Below are positions 16,252 through 25,599 of a DNA stretch of 57,928 nucleotides, one piece after another (position 1 is the stretch's first letter; each line of letters begins with the position of its first letter). Source of the DNA: JBMNTP01 sp050945795 (GTDB lineage: Bacteria > Bacillota > Clostridia > Christensenellales > MGBC116941). The notes beneath the pieces were generated by a model. It did not search any database, was not told the origin of the DNA, and was given only the letters and a program-made list of their open reading frames with translations. The DNA is taken from assembly GCA_050945795.1 (NCBI GenBank), contig JBMNTP010000009.1, forward strand, positions 1 to 57,928, written 5' to 3'. A program made the position numbers and the translations under genes.

Positions 16252-17428
16252 AACTAAGCCCTCCTTCAGCCATCGAGAACAGCGGCGACATTTCGCGCAG
16301 CCTTTTCACTATAGGCGGTAATATTTTAATTACGGAGTCGCACTCCTCCATTGTATTATCGTAATCAAGCGACAGCCGGAGCGAACCATGCGCCGTCGCG
16401 TGGTCAAGCCCTATTGACAGCAGCACATGCGATGGATCGAGCGAACCGCTGGTACAAGCTGAACCGCTTGACGCCGCGATGCCCTCAAGATCGAGGTTTA
16501 AAAGCATGGACTCGCCTTCGATATAGCTTATGCTTATATTGACGTTGCCGGGCAGTCGTTTATGGCGGTGTCCGTTGAGCCTGCTATAGGGTATCGCCTC
16601 TAAAAGCCCGTCTATAAGCTTGTCGCGCATAGCGGTAATTTTAGCGGTATGCTCTTCCATATCCCGCGCCGCTAGCTCCATTGCCTTGCCAAGCCCTACT
16701 ATTCCGGCAGTATTTTCTGTGCCGGCACGTTTGTGACGCTCATGCGCGCCGCCTTCCATGAACGGCTTAATCTTAACGCCTTTACGTATGTATAGCGCGC
16801 CTACGCCTTTTGGCCCGTGCAGCTTGTGACCGCTAAGCGACAACATGCTTATGCCCGGCTCTTTTGAAAGGTCGATAGGCATATGCCCGACAGCCTGAAC
16901 AGCGTCTGTATGTAAAGGTATTTTATGCGCTAAGCATATTTTAGCTATTTCAGAAATCGGCTGTATGGTGCCTATTTCATTGTTCGCGTACATTATGCTG
17001 ACAAGCGCTGTATTGTCTTTAATAGCCGCTTCAACATCCTTAGGATCAACAAGCCCGTCCTCATCCACCTTTAAATAAGTTACCTCAACGCCCTGCTTTT
17101 CTAAAGTCTCGGCTGTGTGCAGCACGGCATGATGTTCAACGGAGGACGTAATTATGTGCGCCGGCTTTCCATACGCCGCTACAACACCTTTAAGCGCCCA
17201 GTTATCTGCTTCTGTGCCGCCCGAGGTGAAGTAGATCTCCTGCGCCTTGGCTCCAAGCGCCTTAGCCACCTGTTCGCGCGCCGCATCAATAGCAGACCTG
17301 GCTTCGCGTCCAAATGAATGAACGGAGGAAGCATTACCGTATATGCTTGTTAAATACGGTGTCATAGCCTCAAGCACCTCCGGCCTTATTGCTGTCGTCG
17401 CAGCGTTGTCCATATAAATTCTATTCAT
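16244..17428 (-). CDS. iscS: Cysteine desulfurase
   Basis: This PLP enzyme takes sulfur from cysteine for Fe-S clusters and thio-tRNA. From ATG 17428 (394 residues) the Schiff-base lysine is Lys202 (LSGHKLHGPKG) and the persulfide cysteine is Cys325 (SGSACTSGS). AGGTGA upstream supports this start; the longer frame to 17470 runs into the regulator gene. It sits between the IscR-type regulator and iscU on one transcript. Confidence 0.95.
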   Translation of the reverse strand: MNRIYMDNAATTAIRPEVLEAMTPYLTSIYGNASSVHSFGREARSAIDAAREQVAKALGAKAQEIYFTSGGTEADNWALKGVVAAYGKPAHIITSSVEHHAVLHTAETLEKQGVEVTYLKVDEDGLVDPKDVEAAIKDNTALVSIMYANNEIGTIQPISEIAKICLAHKIPLHTDAVQAVGHMPIDLSKEPGISMLSLSGHKLHGPKGVGALYIRKGVKIKPFMEGGAHERHKRAGTENTAGIVGLGKAMELAARDMEEHTAKITAMRDKLIDGLLEAIPYSRLNGHRHKRLPGNVNISISYIEGESMLLNLDLEGIAASSGSACTSGSLDPSHVLLSIGLDHATAHGSLRLSLDYDNTMEECDSVIKILPPIVKRLREMSPLFSMAEGGLSFV

Positions 17429-17441
17429 AATAAAAGTCACC

Positions 17442-17861
17442 TCATCTTGAAAGCGATTGTTTGTTTTCATCCAAAAGATCTTGCAGCGTCTCAGTATCTA
17501 TAACATCGGATATGCCCCCCGCCACTCTTTGCCATAGATTTTTGGTAACGCAGTCGCTATATTTTGGGCAGCTGTCCTCATCGCACTCAACAGGCGACAC
17601 AGGCTCGTCTACCGCCCGTATTATTTCGCCTATGGTAATTTGTGCCGCATCTCTTGAAAGTGTATATCCGCCGCGCGCCCCGCGCATGCTTTTAACAAGT
17701 CCCCCGCGCCGTAAGCCGGTCATAAGCTGCTCAAGATACTGTTCGGGTATTTGCTGCCTCTCGGCAATGCTTTTTATGCTAACCGGTCGTTTTTCACCGG
17801 AATATGCCGCTATGTCATACATTGCCTTAACGCCATAACGGCCTTTTGTTGATAGCCTCAA
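17442..17861 (-). CDS. iscR: IscR-type Rrf2 family regulator
   Basis: 139 residues from TTG 17861, with AGAGG 8 bases upstream. The winged helix (1-65) ends in the MRGARGGY wing typical of Rrf2 proteins. Three cysteines, Cys93, Cys98 and Cys104, line up with the Fe-S ligands of IscR (92, 98, 104), though the spacing is x4 and x5; the fourth ligand His107 is not evident (Lys here). It likely senses Fe-S status and controls its own isc cluster. A CymR-like cysteine regulator is the alternative, but CymR lacks these cysteines. Confidence 0.85.
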   Translation of the reverse strand: MRLSTKGRYGVKAMYDIAAYSGEKRPVSIKSIAERQQIPEQYLEQLMTGLRRGGLVKSMRGARGGYTLSRDAAQITIGEIIRAVDEPVSPVECDEDSCPKYSDCVTKNLWQRVAGGISDVIDTETLQDLLDENKQSLSR

Positions 17862-17880
17862 TGCAATCGCCTCTATCCTG

Positions 17881-17896
17881 ACCAAATTAGTATGGT
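17881..17896. promoter_or_regulatory. Imperfect palindrome, candidate Rrf2 operator
   Basis: ACCAAATTAGTATGGT has ACCA and TGGT ends around an AT-rich centre. It lies between the -10 box and the start of the regulator gene, a fitting place for autorepression. Confidence 0.4.
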
Positions 17897-17909
17897 TTTA
17901 CTTAATTAA

Positions 17910-17938
17910 AGATTAGCATCCCGCCCGCGTTTAGTCAA
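17910..17938 (-). promoter_or_regulatory. Promoter of the isc cluster
   Basis: Minus strand: TTGACT (17938-17933), a 17-base spacer, TAATCT (17915-17910). Confidence 0.7.
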
Positions 17939-17990
17939 CAGTTATTTTGCAATTTCTATCAAAATTATCAGGTATTTTTCTCCATAAAAC

Positions 17991-18016
17991 CGGCCCTTCA
18001 AATCAACGAAGGGCCG
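17991..18016 (-). terminator. Terminator after glyA
   Basis: CGGCCCTTC (17991-17999) pairs with GAAGGGCCG (18008-18016): 9 base pairs and an 8-base loop. On the minus strand it is followed by GTTTTAT, a short T-run. Confidence 0.65.
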
Positions 18017-18040
18017 ATTATAAAGACTATATCATAAAAA

Positions 18041-19279
18041 CTATTTATACAGAGGGAATTTATCGCAAAGTTTACGCACATCGGATGCGACGGCCAAAGC
18101 GGCGGCTTCTCCCCCATCAAGAGCTTTCATTATGAAGTCGGCTATAAGTTCCATCTCTGGCTCTTTCATGCCGCGGGTGGTAACAGCCGGAGTACCTATG
18201 CGTATGCCGCTTGTTACAAACGGACTTAGCGTTTCAAACGGAATGGTGTTTTTGTTAACTGTTATGTCGGCTTTGCCTAAAAGGGCTTCGGCTTCTTTGC
18301 CGGTTATGCCTTTTGAGGTAAGGTCTATAAGCATAAGATGGGTATCTGTACCGTCTGATACTAAACGGAATCCGTTCTTTTTAAGGCCTTTAGCCAATAC
18401 AGTCGCGTTTTTGGCAATTTGGCTTTGATATTCATGAAACTCCGGCATCATCGCCTCTTTCATGCATATCGCCTTTGCCGCGATAATGTGCATAAGCGGC
18501 CCACCCTGGTTGCCGGGGAAAATCGCTTTGTTTATGCTAGGGCCAAACTCCTCTTTGCTCATTATAATGCCGCCTCTAGGACCACGCAACGTTTTATGCG
18601 TAGTAGAAGTGACGAAATGCGCATGCGGCACTGGGCTAGGATGTACGCCCGCCGCAACGAGTCCGCATATATGCGCTATATCAACCATAAGATATGCGCC
18701 AACCTCGTCGGCTATATCGCGGAAGCGCTTAAAATCTATTGTGCGCGGATAAGCGCTAGCGCCTGCGACGATCATTTTGGGTTTGCTCTCATGCGCTAGC
18801 CTTAGAACCTCGTCATAATCTATAGTTTCGGTCTCTTTGTTTACGCCGTAGCTTACTATATTAAAATATTTGCCGGATAAATTAACAGGGCTGCCGTGTG
18901 TAAGATGGCCGCCGTGTGAAAGATCCATGCCAAGTATGGTATCACCAGGCTCTAGCATGGCGAAATATACCGCAATATTGGCCTGCGAGCCGGAATGAGG
19001 CTGGACATTGACATATTCGGCGCCGAAAAGTTCTTTAGTTCTTTCGATAGCCGCGTTTTCAACCATATCCACATATTCGCATCCGCCATAGTACCGTTTT
19101 CCGGGATAACCTTCGGCGTATTTGTTGGTAAGATGGCTGCCGGCTGCCTCAAGCACTGCCGGTGTAACGTAGTTTTCACTGGCGATAAGCTCAAGCCCGT
19201 TTCTTTGGCGCTCAAGTTCCAGCTTCATATATCCCGCTATTTCGGAATCTATGCGGTTTATGATTTCAAAATCCAGCAT
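18041..19279 (-). CDS. glyA: Serine hydroxymethyltransferase
   Basis: GlyA interconverts serine and glycine and loads one-carbon units on tetrahydrofolate. 412 residues, normal length. The PLP lysine is Lys229 in TTHKTLRGPRGG. LIASENYV and the GGHLTHG block are also present. AGGGGG precedes the ATG. It has its own promoter and terminator, so it is likely monocistronic. Confidence 0.97.
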   Translation of the reverse strand: MLDFEIINRIDSEIAGYMKLELERQRNGLELIASENYVTPAVLEAAGSHLTNKYAEGYPGKRYYGGCEYVDMVENAAIERTKELFGAEYVNVQPHSGSQANIAVYFAMLEPGDTILGMDLSHGGHLTHGSPVNLSGKYFNIVSYGVNKETETIDYDEVLRLAHESKPKMIVAGASAYPRTIDFKRFRDIADEVGAYLMVDIAHICGLVAAGVHPSPVPHAHFVTSTTHKTLRGPRGGIIMSKEEFGPSINKAIFPGNQGGPLMHIIAAKAICMKEAMMPEFHEYQSQIAKNATVLAKGLKKNGFRLVSDGTDTHLMLIDLTSKGITGKEAEALLGKADITVNKNTIPFETLSPFVTSGIRIGTPAVTTRGMKEPEMELIADFIMKALDGGEAAALAVASDVRKLCDKFPLYK

Positions 19280-19309
19280 TTAAATACCCCCTAATACTCA
19301 GTCCATAAT

Positions 19310-19338
19310 ATTATAGAAAAAAGGCGTATGCTTTACAA
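19310..19338 (-). promoter_or_regulatory. glyA promoter
   Basis: Minus strand: TTGTAA (19338-19333), a 17-base spacer, TATAAT (19315-19310). The -35 box lies in the loop of the trxA terminator. Confidence 0.65.
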
Positions 19339-19363
19339 GAGAAATACTCAAAACATACGCCTT
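19316..19363 (-). terminator. Terminator after trxA
   Basis: AAGGCGTATG (19321-19330) pairs with CATACGCCTT (19354-19363), with a long 23-base loop. On the minus strand six T follow. The glyA promoter is nested within it. Confidence 0.7.
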
Positions 19364-19376
19364 TTTGTCGATATAA

Positions 19377-19706
19377 TCACGAATGTTTGTTAATCATTGT
19401 AAGTAAGCTTGCTTTTGGCTGCGCGCCGATCGCCTTGTCCACGATTTTTCCGCCTTTAAGCAAAAGTATGGTAGGTATATTCATAACCCTAAACTTAGCC
19501 GCGAGATCTCCCTGCTCATCAACATTTATCTTAGCGACTTTAACCTTACCCTTAAGCTCGTCCGCCAGCTCATCTACAATCGGCCCGACCATGCGGCAGG
19601 GTCCGCACCATGGCGCCCAGAAATCCACTAGCACCGGTAAATCCGAAGCCATAACCTCGGCGTCAAAATTATCTTTTGTAATATTAAGTACATTATCTCC
19701 AGCCAT
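19377..19706 (-). CDS. trxA: Thioredoxin
   Basis: 109-residue thioredoxin with the active site WCGPC (Cys34, Cys37) and the cis-proline segment NIPTILL. It keeps cytoplasmic dithiols reduced. It starts 3 bases after the stop of the RseC-like gene, so the two are co-transcribed. Confidence 0.97.
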   Translation of the reverse strand: MAGDNVLNITKDNFDAEVMASDLPVLVDFWAPWCGPCRMVGPIVDELADELKGKVKVAKINVDEQGDLAAKFRVMNIPTILLLKGGKIVDKAIGAQPKASLLTMINKHS

Positions 19707-19709
19707 GAT

Positions 19710-20156
19710 TCATTCCTCCTTAGTAATTTCATGTTCATCAACGATAGACATTATTCTAGGCGCAAACTTGCCGCTCCTCCTGAACATGCCGTCCATGAGC
19801 TTAAGACCGGCAAAACTTAAAATGCACAGCCCGAGCCCAAATACCGCCGCCGTTTCTTCTACTCCGCCCAGCGCCGCAACAGGGCCTGTCGCATATCCTA
19901 AGCCTACGCCCGCGAATAAAAACACAAGCGGCAGTATATAAGCGAGCGCCGAAGCGCCCATAACGCTGGAACTCTTAAGAGCCACGCGCACATAATCGCC
20001 GGCAGTTGCTCCGGCGGCATTATGCGCCGTTATCTCAACGCTGTCATCATCGCTGCTCATTCCGCAAGCCTTGCATGAGCCGCAGGCAGCATGGCGCTTA
20101 AAACGAACTATCGCCAGTTTCCCTTCGGTTTTTATAACAGTGCCGGTTTCTACCAA
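19710..20156 (-). CDS. SoxR-reducing system protein RseC-like membrane protein
   Basis: 148 residues of the RseC/MucC family. The N-terminal domain has a cysteine motif C-x2-C-x2-C (Cys25, Cys28, Cys31), and two membrane segments follow at about 68-88 and 100-122. Proteobacterial RseC belongs to the Rnf/Rsx redox module; in Clostridia a lone copy is common and its role is unclear. Here it sits between aspS and trxA, which fits a redox role. Confidence 0.8.
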   Translation of the reverse strand: MVETGTVIKTEGKLAIVRFKRHAACGSCKACGMSSDDDSVEITAHNAAGATAGDYVRVALKSSSVMGASALAYILPLVFLFAGVGLGYATGPVAALGGVEETAAVFGLGLCILSFAGLKLMDGMFRRSGKFAPRIMSIVDEHEITKEE

Positions 20157-20171
20157 AACCTTGCCTCCCTA

Positions 20172-21986
20172 TCAGTCGGCTTTCTTAACTTCTTTAACTT
20201 CTTTTTTCGCTTCAACCTTAATGCCAAGCTCGTTAAGCTGCTTGCGGCTTACGCCGGATGGCGCATCCGTCATAAGGCAGCTGCCGCTTTGCACCTTCGG
20301 AAACGCTATAACGTCTCTTATAGAATGCTTATGACCAAATATCATAGCCAGCCTGTCCAGTCCGTAGGCTATGCCGCCATGCGGCGGAGGCCCGAACTTA
20401 AACGCTTCGAGCAAGAAGCCAAACTGCTGCCACGCCTCTTCCTCGCTAAAGCCTAATAGCTTAAACATACGCTGCTGCAGCTCCATAGAGTGTATCCTTA
20501 TGCTGCCGCCGCCTATTTCGTTGCCGTTAAGCACTATATCATAAGCCTTTGCCCTCACCCTGCCCGGATCGCTTTCAAGAAATTCAATGTCCTCGTCCAT
20601 GGGGCTGGTAAAAGGGTGGTGCTTAGCTACAAACCGCTTTTCCTCCTCGTCATACTCAAGGAGTGGGAACTCATATACCCAAAGAAGATCGTACGAGTCT
20701 TTAGGTATAAGGTCAAGCTTTTCAGCCAGCTCAAGGCGGAGGTTGCCAAGCGCATCAAAAACGATATCGTCCTTGTCGGCTATAAAGAATAATATATCCC
20801 CCGGCTTGCCGTCTGATACCTCAAGTATAGAATTAATTTCCTGCTCCGTCAAGAATTTGGTTATGGGCGATTTAAGGCCGTCCTCGGTTATGCTTATCCA
20901 TGCCATGCCCTTCGCCCCGTATATTTTTACAAACTCAACCAGCGCATCTATCTCCCTGCGCGCGAACTTTGGCTCGCAGCCCTTGGCGTTTATAAGCCGC
21001 ACGCTGCCGCCCGCCTCTATAGCGCCGGAAAACACCTTAAAGCCACAGCCCTTAGCTATATCGCTTATATCCTTAAGCTCAAGACCGAAACGGGTATCCG
21101 GCTTGTCGCTGCCATACCTTTCCATAGCTTCGCGGTATGCAAGCCGCTTTATGGGCAGGTTAATGTCGATTCCCGCCGCCTCTTTGAAAAGCTCTTTTAA
21201 CAGACCTTCATTCATCACCATAACATCTTCGGCGTCCACAAACGACATTTCAATGTCTATCTGCGTGAATTCCGGCTGCCTGTCGGCGCGTAAATCCTCA
21301 TCTCTAAAGCACTTCACAATCTGATAATACCTGTCCATGCCCGACACCATAAGAAGCTGTTTGAAAAGCTGCGGCGATTGCGGGAGAGCGTAAAACTCGC
21401 CGCGCTGCAAACGTGATGGTACGAGGAAGTCTCTTGCGCCTTCCGGTGTACTTTTGCCTAGTACCGGCGTTTCTATTTCAATAAAGCCGTTGTTATCAAG
21501 ATATTCGCGAGTGCGCCGAGCAAGGCGGTGCCGCAACATAAGCGCCTGCTGCATATTCGGACGGCGAAGGTCGAGATACCTATACTTAAGCCGCAACGCC
21601 TCCTGTACGTTTAGCTCGTCCTCTATGTAAAAAGGCGGCGTCTCAGATTCGCTCAATATTTTAAACTCCCTAACCGATACCTCTATTTCGCCTGTCGCCA
21701 GCTTTGAGTTTATAGTCTCCTCATCCCTGCGCACGACAACGCCTTTTACTGCCAGCACAAACTCGCTCCGTATGGAATCGACTTTTTCAAATCCGGACAG
21801 CATTTTTGAAGCGTCAAAAACAATCTGCATTATGCCGCTTCTGTCTCTAAGGTCTACGAAAACCAGCGAGCCGAAATCTCTGCGCTTAGCCACCCAGCCC
21901 ATAAGCAGCACATCCTGCCCGACATCCTCCCTAGTGTATTGCGCGCACATGCGCGTTCTCTTCCAGCCCTGTAATAACTCACTCAT
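20172..21986 (-). CDS. aspS: Aspartyl-tRNA synthetase
   Basis: 604 residues, the bacterial form with a GAD insertion. It has the N-terminal OB-fold anticodon domain, motif 2 (FRDEDLRADRQPEFTQID) and motif 3 (AYGLDRLAMI). It charges tRNA-Asp; whether it also charges tRNA-Asn cannot be seen. It follows hisS by 13 bases and is therefore probably read from the hisS T-box promoter, the common hisS-aspS operon of Firmicutes. Confidence 0.97.
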   Translation of the reverse strand: MSELLQGWKRTRMCAQYTREDVGQDVLLMGWVAKRRDFGSLVFVDLRDRSGIMQIVFDASKMLSGFEKVDSIRSEFVLAVKGVVVRRDEETINSKLATGEIEVSVREFKILSESETPPFYIEDELNVQEALRLKYRYLDLRRPNMQQALMLRHRLARRTREYLDNNGFIEIETPVLGKSTPEGARDFLVPSRLQRGEFYALPQSPQLFKQLLMVSGMDRYYQIVKCFRDEDLRADRQPEFTQIDIEMSFVDAEDVMVMNEGLLKELFKEAAGIDINLPIKRLAYREAMERYGSDKPDTRFGLELKDISDIAKGCGFKVFSGAIEAGGSVRLINAKGCEPKFARREIDALVEFVKIYGAKGMAWISITEDGLKSPITKFLTEQEINSILEVSDGKPGDILFFIADKDDIVFDALGNLRLELAEKLDLIPKDSYDLLWVYEFPLLEYDEEEKRFVAKHHPFTSPMDEDIEFLESDPGRVRAKAYDIVLNGNEIGGGSIRIHSMELQQRMFKLLGFSEEEAWQQFGFLLEAFKFGPPPHGGIAYGLDRLAMIFGHKHSIRDVIAFPKVQSGSCLMTDAPSGVSRKQLNELGIKVEAKKEVKEVKKAD

Positions 21987-21999
21987 GTATGATAACCTC

Positions 22000-23262
22000 T
22001 CAGTTTAATGATTCTTTGATTATATCCGCAAGCTCCAAAAGCCGTATGAGGCTTTCTTCGCCGGTATCCATATCTTTAAGCTTAGCGCTGTCCGCCGCCG
22101 CCTCGTCCGGTCCTATTGTCGCTACAAACCGGCAGCCCGACTTTCCGGCAAACTTAAACTGCGACTTTATGGAGCGGCCGGCGTAGTTGGTCTCCGCCGT
22201 TATGCCGACATCTCTAAGCGCCTTTACAAGCGCGAGGCCGTTTTCCTCTGTTCCCTTCATAGTGCAGACATATACATAAGGCGCGGGATGCCGGGGCATA
22301 TCAAGCCCTGCGCTCTCCATAACCATAAGCAACCGCTCCATACCCATGCCAAAGCCTACGCCCGGCACAGAAGGCCCGCCTATTTCTTCTATAAGCCCGT
22401 CATACCTGCCTCCGCCGCATACCGTACCCTGCGCGCCTATGCCGGATGATATAATTTCAAATACAGTCTTTGTGTAATAATCCAGCCCGCGCACAATCAT
22501 GGGATCTATTTTATAATCTATACCAAGCGCAGTCAGGCTGCGCTTAAGTCCGTCAAAATGCTGCTCACACTCTTCGCACAAGCACTCAAGTATTGACGGT
22601 GCGCCATCTATGACCGGCCGGCAAGTGGGTACTTTGCAATCGAGAATTCTAAGCGGATTTGTATCAAGCCTTTCTTTGCATGTGCCGCACAACTGCTCTA
22701 CGCTATTTTCAAAATACTCTTGCAGCTTTTGATTATAGCCGGGGCGGCACTTCGGACAGCCTATGCTGTTTATATTAAGCTCTAAATCGCCAACGCCCAA
22801 CCTTTTAAGCACCTCATGCGCCAGCCATATTATTTCGGCGTCGCATGAAGGCTCCGTCGCGCCGAATACTTCTATACCAAACTGATGATGCTCTCTAAGC
22901 CTTCCGGCCTGCGGGTTTTCATATCTGAATACCGGCGAATTAAGATAATACATTTTAAGCGGCAAAGGATGGTTGTAAAGCGAATGTTCAACAAACATAC
23001 GAGCTATTCCCGCCGTACCTTCCGGCTTTAGCGTTATGCTGCGGCCGCCCTTGTCGTTGAAGGTATACATCTCTTTTTGCACTATGTCTGTCGTGTTGCC
23101 GACAGACCTTAAGAAAAGCTCTGTATGTTCAAAAACAGGCGTCCTTGCCTCTTTATAGCCAAACAGCGCGCATACTTGCCGCATAACGCCTTCTATGTGC
23201 TGCCATCTGGCGCTGTCGGCCGGTGTTACATCTTTGGTGCCTTTCGGTGCCTTAGTAAGCAT
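22000..23262 (-). CDS. hisS: Histidyl-tRNA synthetase
   Basis: 420 residues, class II, with the His motifs LDYYTKTVFE and GGGRYDGLI and a C-terminal anticodon-binding domain. ATG 23262 is 5 bases from GGAGG; the ATG at 23274 overlaps that site. A CPKCRPGYN / CGTCKERL pair of cysteine motifs in the insertion domain may bind zinc. Expression is controlled by the T-box leader immediately upstream. Confidence 0.97.
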   Translation of the reverse strand: MLTKAPKGTKDVTPADSARWQHIEGVMRQVCALFGYKEARTPVFEHTELFLRSVGNTTDIVQKEMYTFNDKGGRSITLKPEGTAGIARMFVEHSLYNHPLPLKMYYLNSPVFRYENPQAGRLREHHQFGIEVFGATEPSCDAEIIWLAHEVLKRLGVGDLELNINSIGCPKCRPGYNQKLQEYFENSVEQLCGTCKERLDTNPLRILDCKVPTCRPVIDGAPSILECLCEECEQHFDGLKRSLTALGIDYKIDPMIVRGLDYYTKTVFEIISSGIGAQGTVCGGGRYDGLIEEIGGPSVPGVGFGMGMERLLMVMESAGLDMPRHPAPYVYVCTMKGTEENGLALVKALRDVGITAETNYAGRSIKSQFKFAGKSGCRFVATIGPDEAAADSAKLKDMDTGEESLIRLLELADIIKESLN

Positions 23263-23280
23263 TTTATCCTCCATAATACT

Positions 23281-23494
23281 AAAAAAATCCCAACCACCAA
23301 GGGACGGATTGCCATCCGCGGTGCCACCCTTGTTGGATACAGGACCCCACTTTTTCCTTAACGCGGAAACACGTCGCTTTAAAGGCGCGGCTCAGGGGTG
23401 TTCTAAAGGCGCATACGCTTGAGGAACGCTTGCAGTCACGACGATTCCCTCCCTGCCAAGCACATCATGCCTTTTCTTCCCATCTTAGCCTTTC
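23281..23494 (-). promoter_or_regulatory. T-box leader of hisS-aspS
   Basis: The invariant T-box AGGGTGGCACCGCGG is present on the minus strand at 23330-23316. Downstream, AATCC pairs with GGATT to form a terminator followed by seven T (ending 23281). A CAC triplet at 23400-23398, on the 3' side of the stem I region after GAA, is a plausible histidine specifier. Uncharged tRNA-His would stabilise the antiterminator and switch on hisS and aspS. Confidence 0.9.
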
Positions 23495-23499
23495 TAAAA

Positions 23500-23528
23500 A
23501 GTATATTATCCGTCGGCTCAATTGTCAA
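23500..23528 (-). promoter_or_regulatory. hisS promoter
   Basis: Minus strand: a perfect TTGACA (23528-23523), a 17-base spacer, TATACT (23505-23500). The -35 box lies inside the last codons of hemZ. Confidence 0.85.
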
Positions 23529-24954
23529 TAAACAAGCTTAAAAACCTTTCCTTCAAAGGTTCCGCTTCGATATACTGCTCTACATCCTTTGCGTTCGATG
23601 TTCTTTCAATGCGCCCCGCCGACGGAAAAAATCGCTTTGAAACGCCGCCGGCGCCAAACGCCGCTATGCTAACACTATCATCCATAGTATCAACGTTATA
23701 CAGACATTCAAGCCCCGGCTTACAATAGCCTATATTCTCAAGATTGCCCGCCATGTTCTTTTGACGATATATGTAATACGGCCTCATGCCCATAGCCGCC
23801 GCCGAGTTATACGCCAAGCGCGGCATATCGTCATCGGCTTTTGGCATAACGGCGGTTTTCATTCCCTCGTTTTTAAGAGCCGAAGCGCGTTTTAGCGCCA
23901 ATGCGTGTACAGTAAGGCTATCCGGCCGCATGGCTTCTATTTTCTCAAGGGTATACGCGAAATCGGATGCCGTTTCTTTTGGCAGAGCCATAATAATATC
24001 CATGTTTATATTAGAAAAACCTTTTTCACGCGCCATATAAAAAGCTGTTTCAATACTTCTAGCGTCATGTCCTCTGCTAAGCCTTAAAAGAGTAGCGTCG
24101 TTCATGGTTTGCGGATTAATGCTTATCCTCCCCGCTCCCGCTTGCTTTATTATAGAAAGTTTTTCGGCATCAATGGTGTCCGGCCTTCCCGCTTCAACCG
24201 TAAACTCGACAGCTTCGCCAAAAATTTCTGTGCAGGCTGACAGTATCTTATAAAGCTGGCCCGCGTCTATAGCGGTTGGTGTACCTCCGCCGACATATAT
24301 AGCGCGCACGTTCCAGCCGGCTTTTATAAGTAGCTTGCCCTTTTCATTAAGCTCGCGAATTAGCGCAGCGGTATATGAAGGTATAAGACGTCCCTTTTTT
24401 TCTATACCTACTGATGAAAAGGAGCAGTACGCGCAGCGTGTTCTGCAAAAAGGTATGCCAATATAGATATCTATGTCCCGCTCTTTAGCGGGGGGAATAA
24501 GCAACTGATTTTTTGCAGTGCTAAGCGCTAGCTCGGTTTTTTCCTCACTTACGCCAAGCTCATCTATGAATTGCCTTTTCGCCGCCTCCTCGCCATGCTC
24601 TGCCATAGCAGTAGAAATAATTCTAAGCGGGCGAACCCCGGTAAGACTGCCCCAAGGCGGCGAGTATCCTGTGATATGCCTTAGCAGGCGAAAAACGGAT
24701 ATTTTAGCCGCCTTTCGCATCGCGCTTTTCTGTTCGTGCGCAGGCTTTTCGATACTAAGCGGCACACAATACGATGCCGAAAATCCGCATGCTGATGCGA
24801 TGCTTAAAGCATTGCCACTATAATTTAAAGCGGTGTGCTTGATAATAAGCTGCCCCCCGCTTTGAGATGCTATTTTAGCGCCGGGATAGAACAATTTTAT
24901 AACATCGCATATTTCGCCGGATATCTGCGGCGCATTTGAAACAAGCGTTACCAT
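23518..24954 (-). CDS. hemZ: Coproporphyrinogen dehydrogenase-like radical SAM protein HemZ
   Basis: 478 residues. The N-terminal 160 residues are specific to HemZ. The radical SAM core then starts with Cys170, Cys174, Cys177 (PFCRTRCAYCSF) and continues with GGGTPT and EAGRPDT, as in HemN-type enzymes. HemZ is named for oxygen-independent coproporphyrinogen oxidation, but many Clostridia keep it without a haem pathway, and none is seen here. Its start overlaps the MBL gene by 7 bases. Confidence 0.88.
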   Translation of the reverse strand: MVTLVSNAPQISGEICDVIKLFYPGAKIASQSGGQLIIKHTALNYSGNALSIASACGFSASYCVPLSIEKPAHEQKSAMRKAAKISVFRLLRHITGYSPPWGSLTGVRPLRIISTAMAEHGEEAAKRQFIDELGVSEEKTELALSTAKNQLLIPPAKERDIDIYIGIPFCRTRCAYCSFSSVGIEKKGRLIPSYTAALIRELNEKGKLLIKAGWNVRAIYVGGGTPTAIDAGQLYKILSACTEIFGEAVEFTVEAGRPDTIDAEKLSIIKQAGAGRISINPQTMNDATLLRLSRGHDARSIETAFYMAREKGFSNINMDIIMALPKETASDFAYTLEKIEAMRPDSLTVHALALKRASALKNEGMKTAVMPKADDDMPRLAYNSAAAMGMRPYYIYRQKNMAGNLENIGYCKPGLECLYNVDTMDDSVSIAAFGAGGVSKRFFPSAGRIERTSNAKDVEQYIEAEPLKERFLSLFIDN

Positions 24955-25583
24955 ATTGAGGCGGAGCCGTTGAGAAATGGATTGTGCTGCCGCTCCCTAT
25001 CTAGCGTAGATGAAGCGCCATGCCCTCCGTATACATTATAATCGCCGTCAAGCTTTTTAACCTTTTCAAGCGACGCCGCTAGCATAGTGTCATTAGAGCC
25101 GGGCAAATCAGCTCGTCCTACATTGCCTTTAAATAGCGTATCGCCTGTGAATAAAGCTTTGCCGCATTTTATGCATATGCTGCCCATAGAATGGCCGGGC
25201 GTATGTATTATCTCGAATTCGAGATTGCCCGAGGTTATTATATCGCCGTCATCTAGCAGTATGTCGGCCTGCTGCTGAACATTATGAAGGCCGGCGAGAT
25301 GCGAAAGATTGTCTACATGACTGGTAAGCGCCGTAGCTTCGTTGCGGTGGATGCATATTTTAGCTCCGGTCGCCGCCGCTGTTTCTTTAACGGCGCCTAT
25401 ATGGTCAAAATGCCCGTGGGTCAGAATAATGTGTGTAAGAGTTAAATTAAGCTTTTTAACCCTACTTATTATTATATCGGCGTCGTCTCCAGCATCTATA
25501 AGTACGGCGTTGCCGCCCTCTTTTTCAAAGACTATATACACATTTGAGTACATATCCCCAACCGTAATTCTACGTATTTCCAT
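24948..25583 (-). CDS. Metallo-beta-lactamase fold hydrolase (glyoxalase II-like)
   Basis: 211 residues. The metal motif THGHFDH (His56, His58, Asp60, His61) is followed by the later ligands in HTPGHS, FTGDTLF and YGGHG. The compact length fits the YqgX-type hydrolases of Firmicutes, which have glyoxalase II-like activity of uncertain substrate. It sits between dtd and hemZ and overlaps hemZ. Confidence 0.88.
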   Translation of the reverse strand: MEIRRITVGDMYSNVYIVFEKEGGNAVLIDAGDDADIIISRVKKLNLTLTHIILTHGHFDHIGAVKETAAATGAKICIHRNEATALTSHVDNLSHLAGLHNVQQQADILLDDGDIITSGNLEFEIIHTPGHSMGSICIKCGKALFTGDTLFKGNVGRADLPGSNDTMLAASLEKVKKLDGDYNVYGGHGASSTLDRERQHNPFLNGSASIW

Positions 25584-25599
25584 TATCGCTTGCGCCCCC

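Noticed and set aside
20587..21324. 245-aa plus-strand open frame
   Set aside because: Antisense shadow of aspS.
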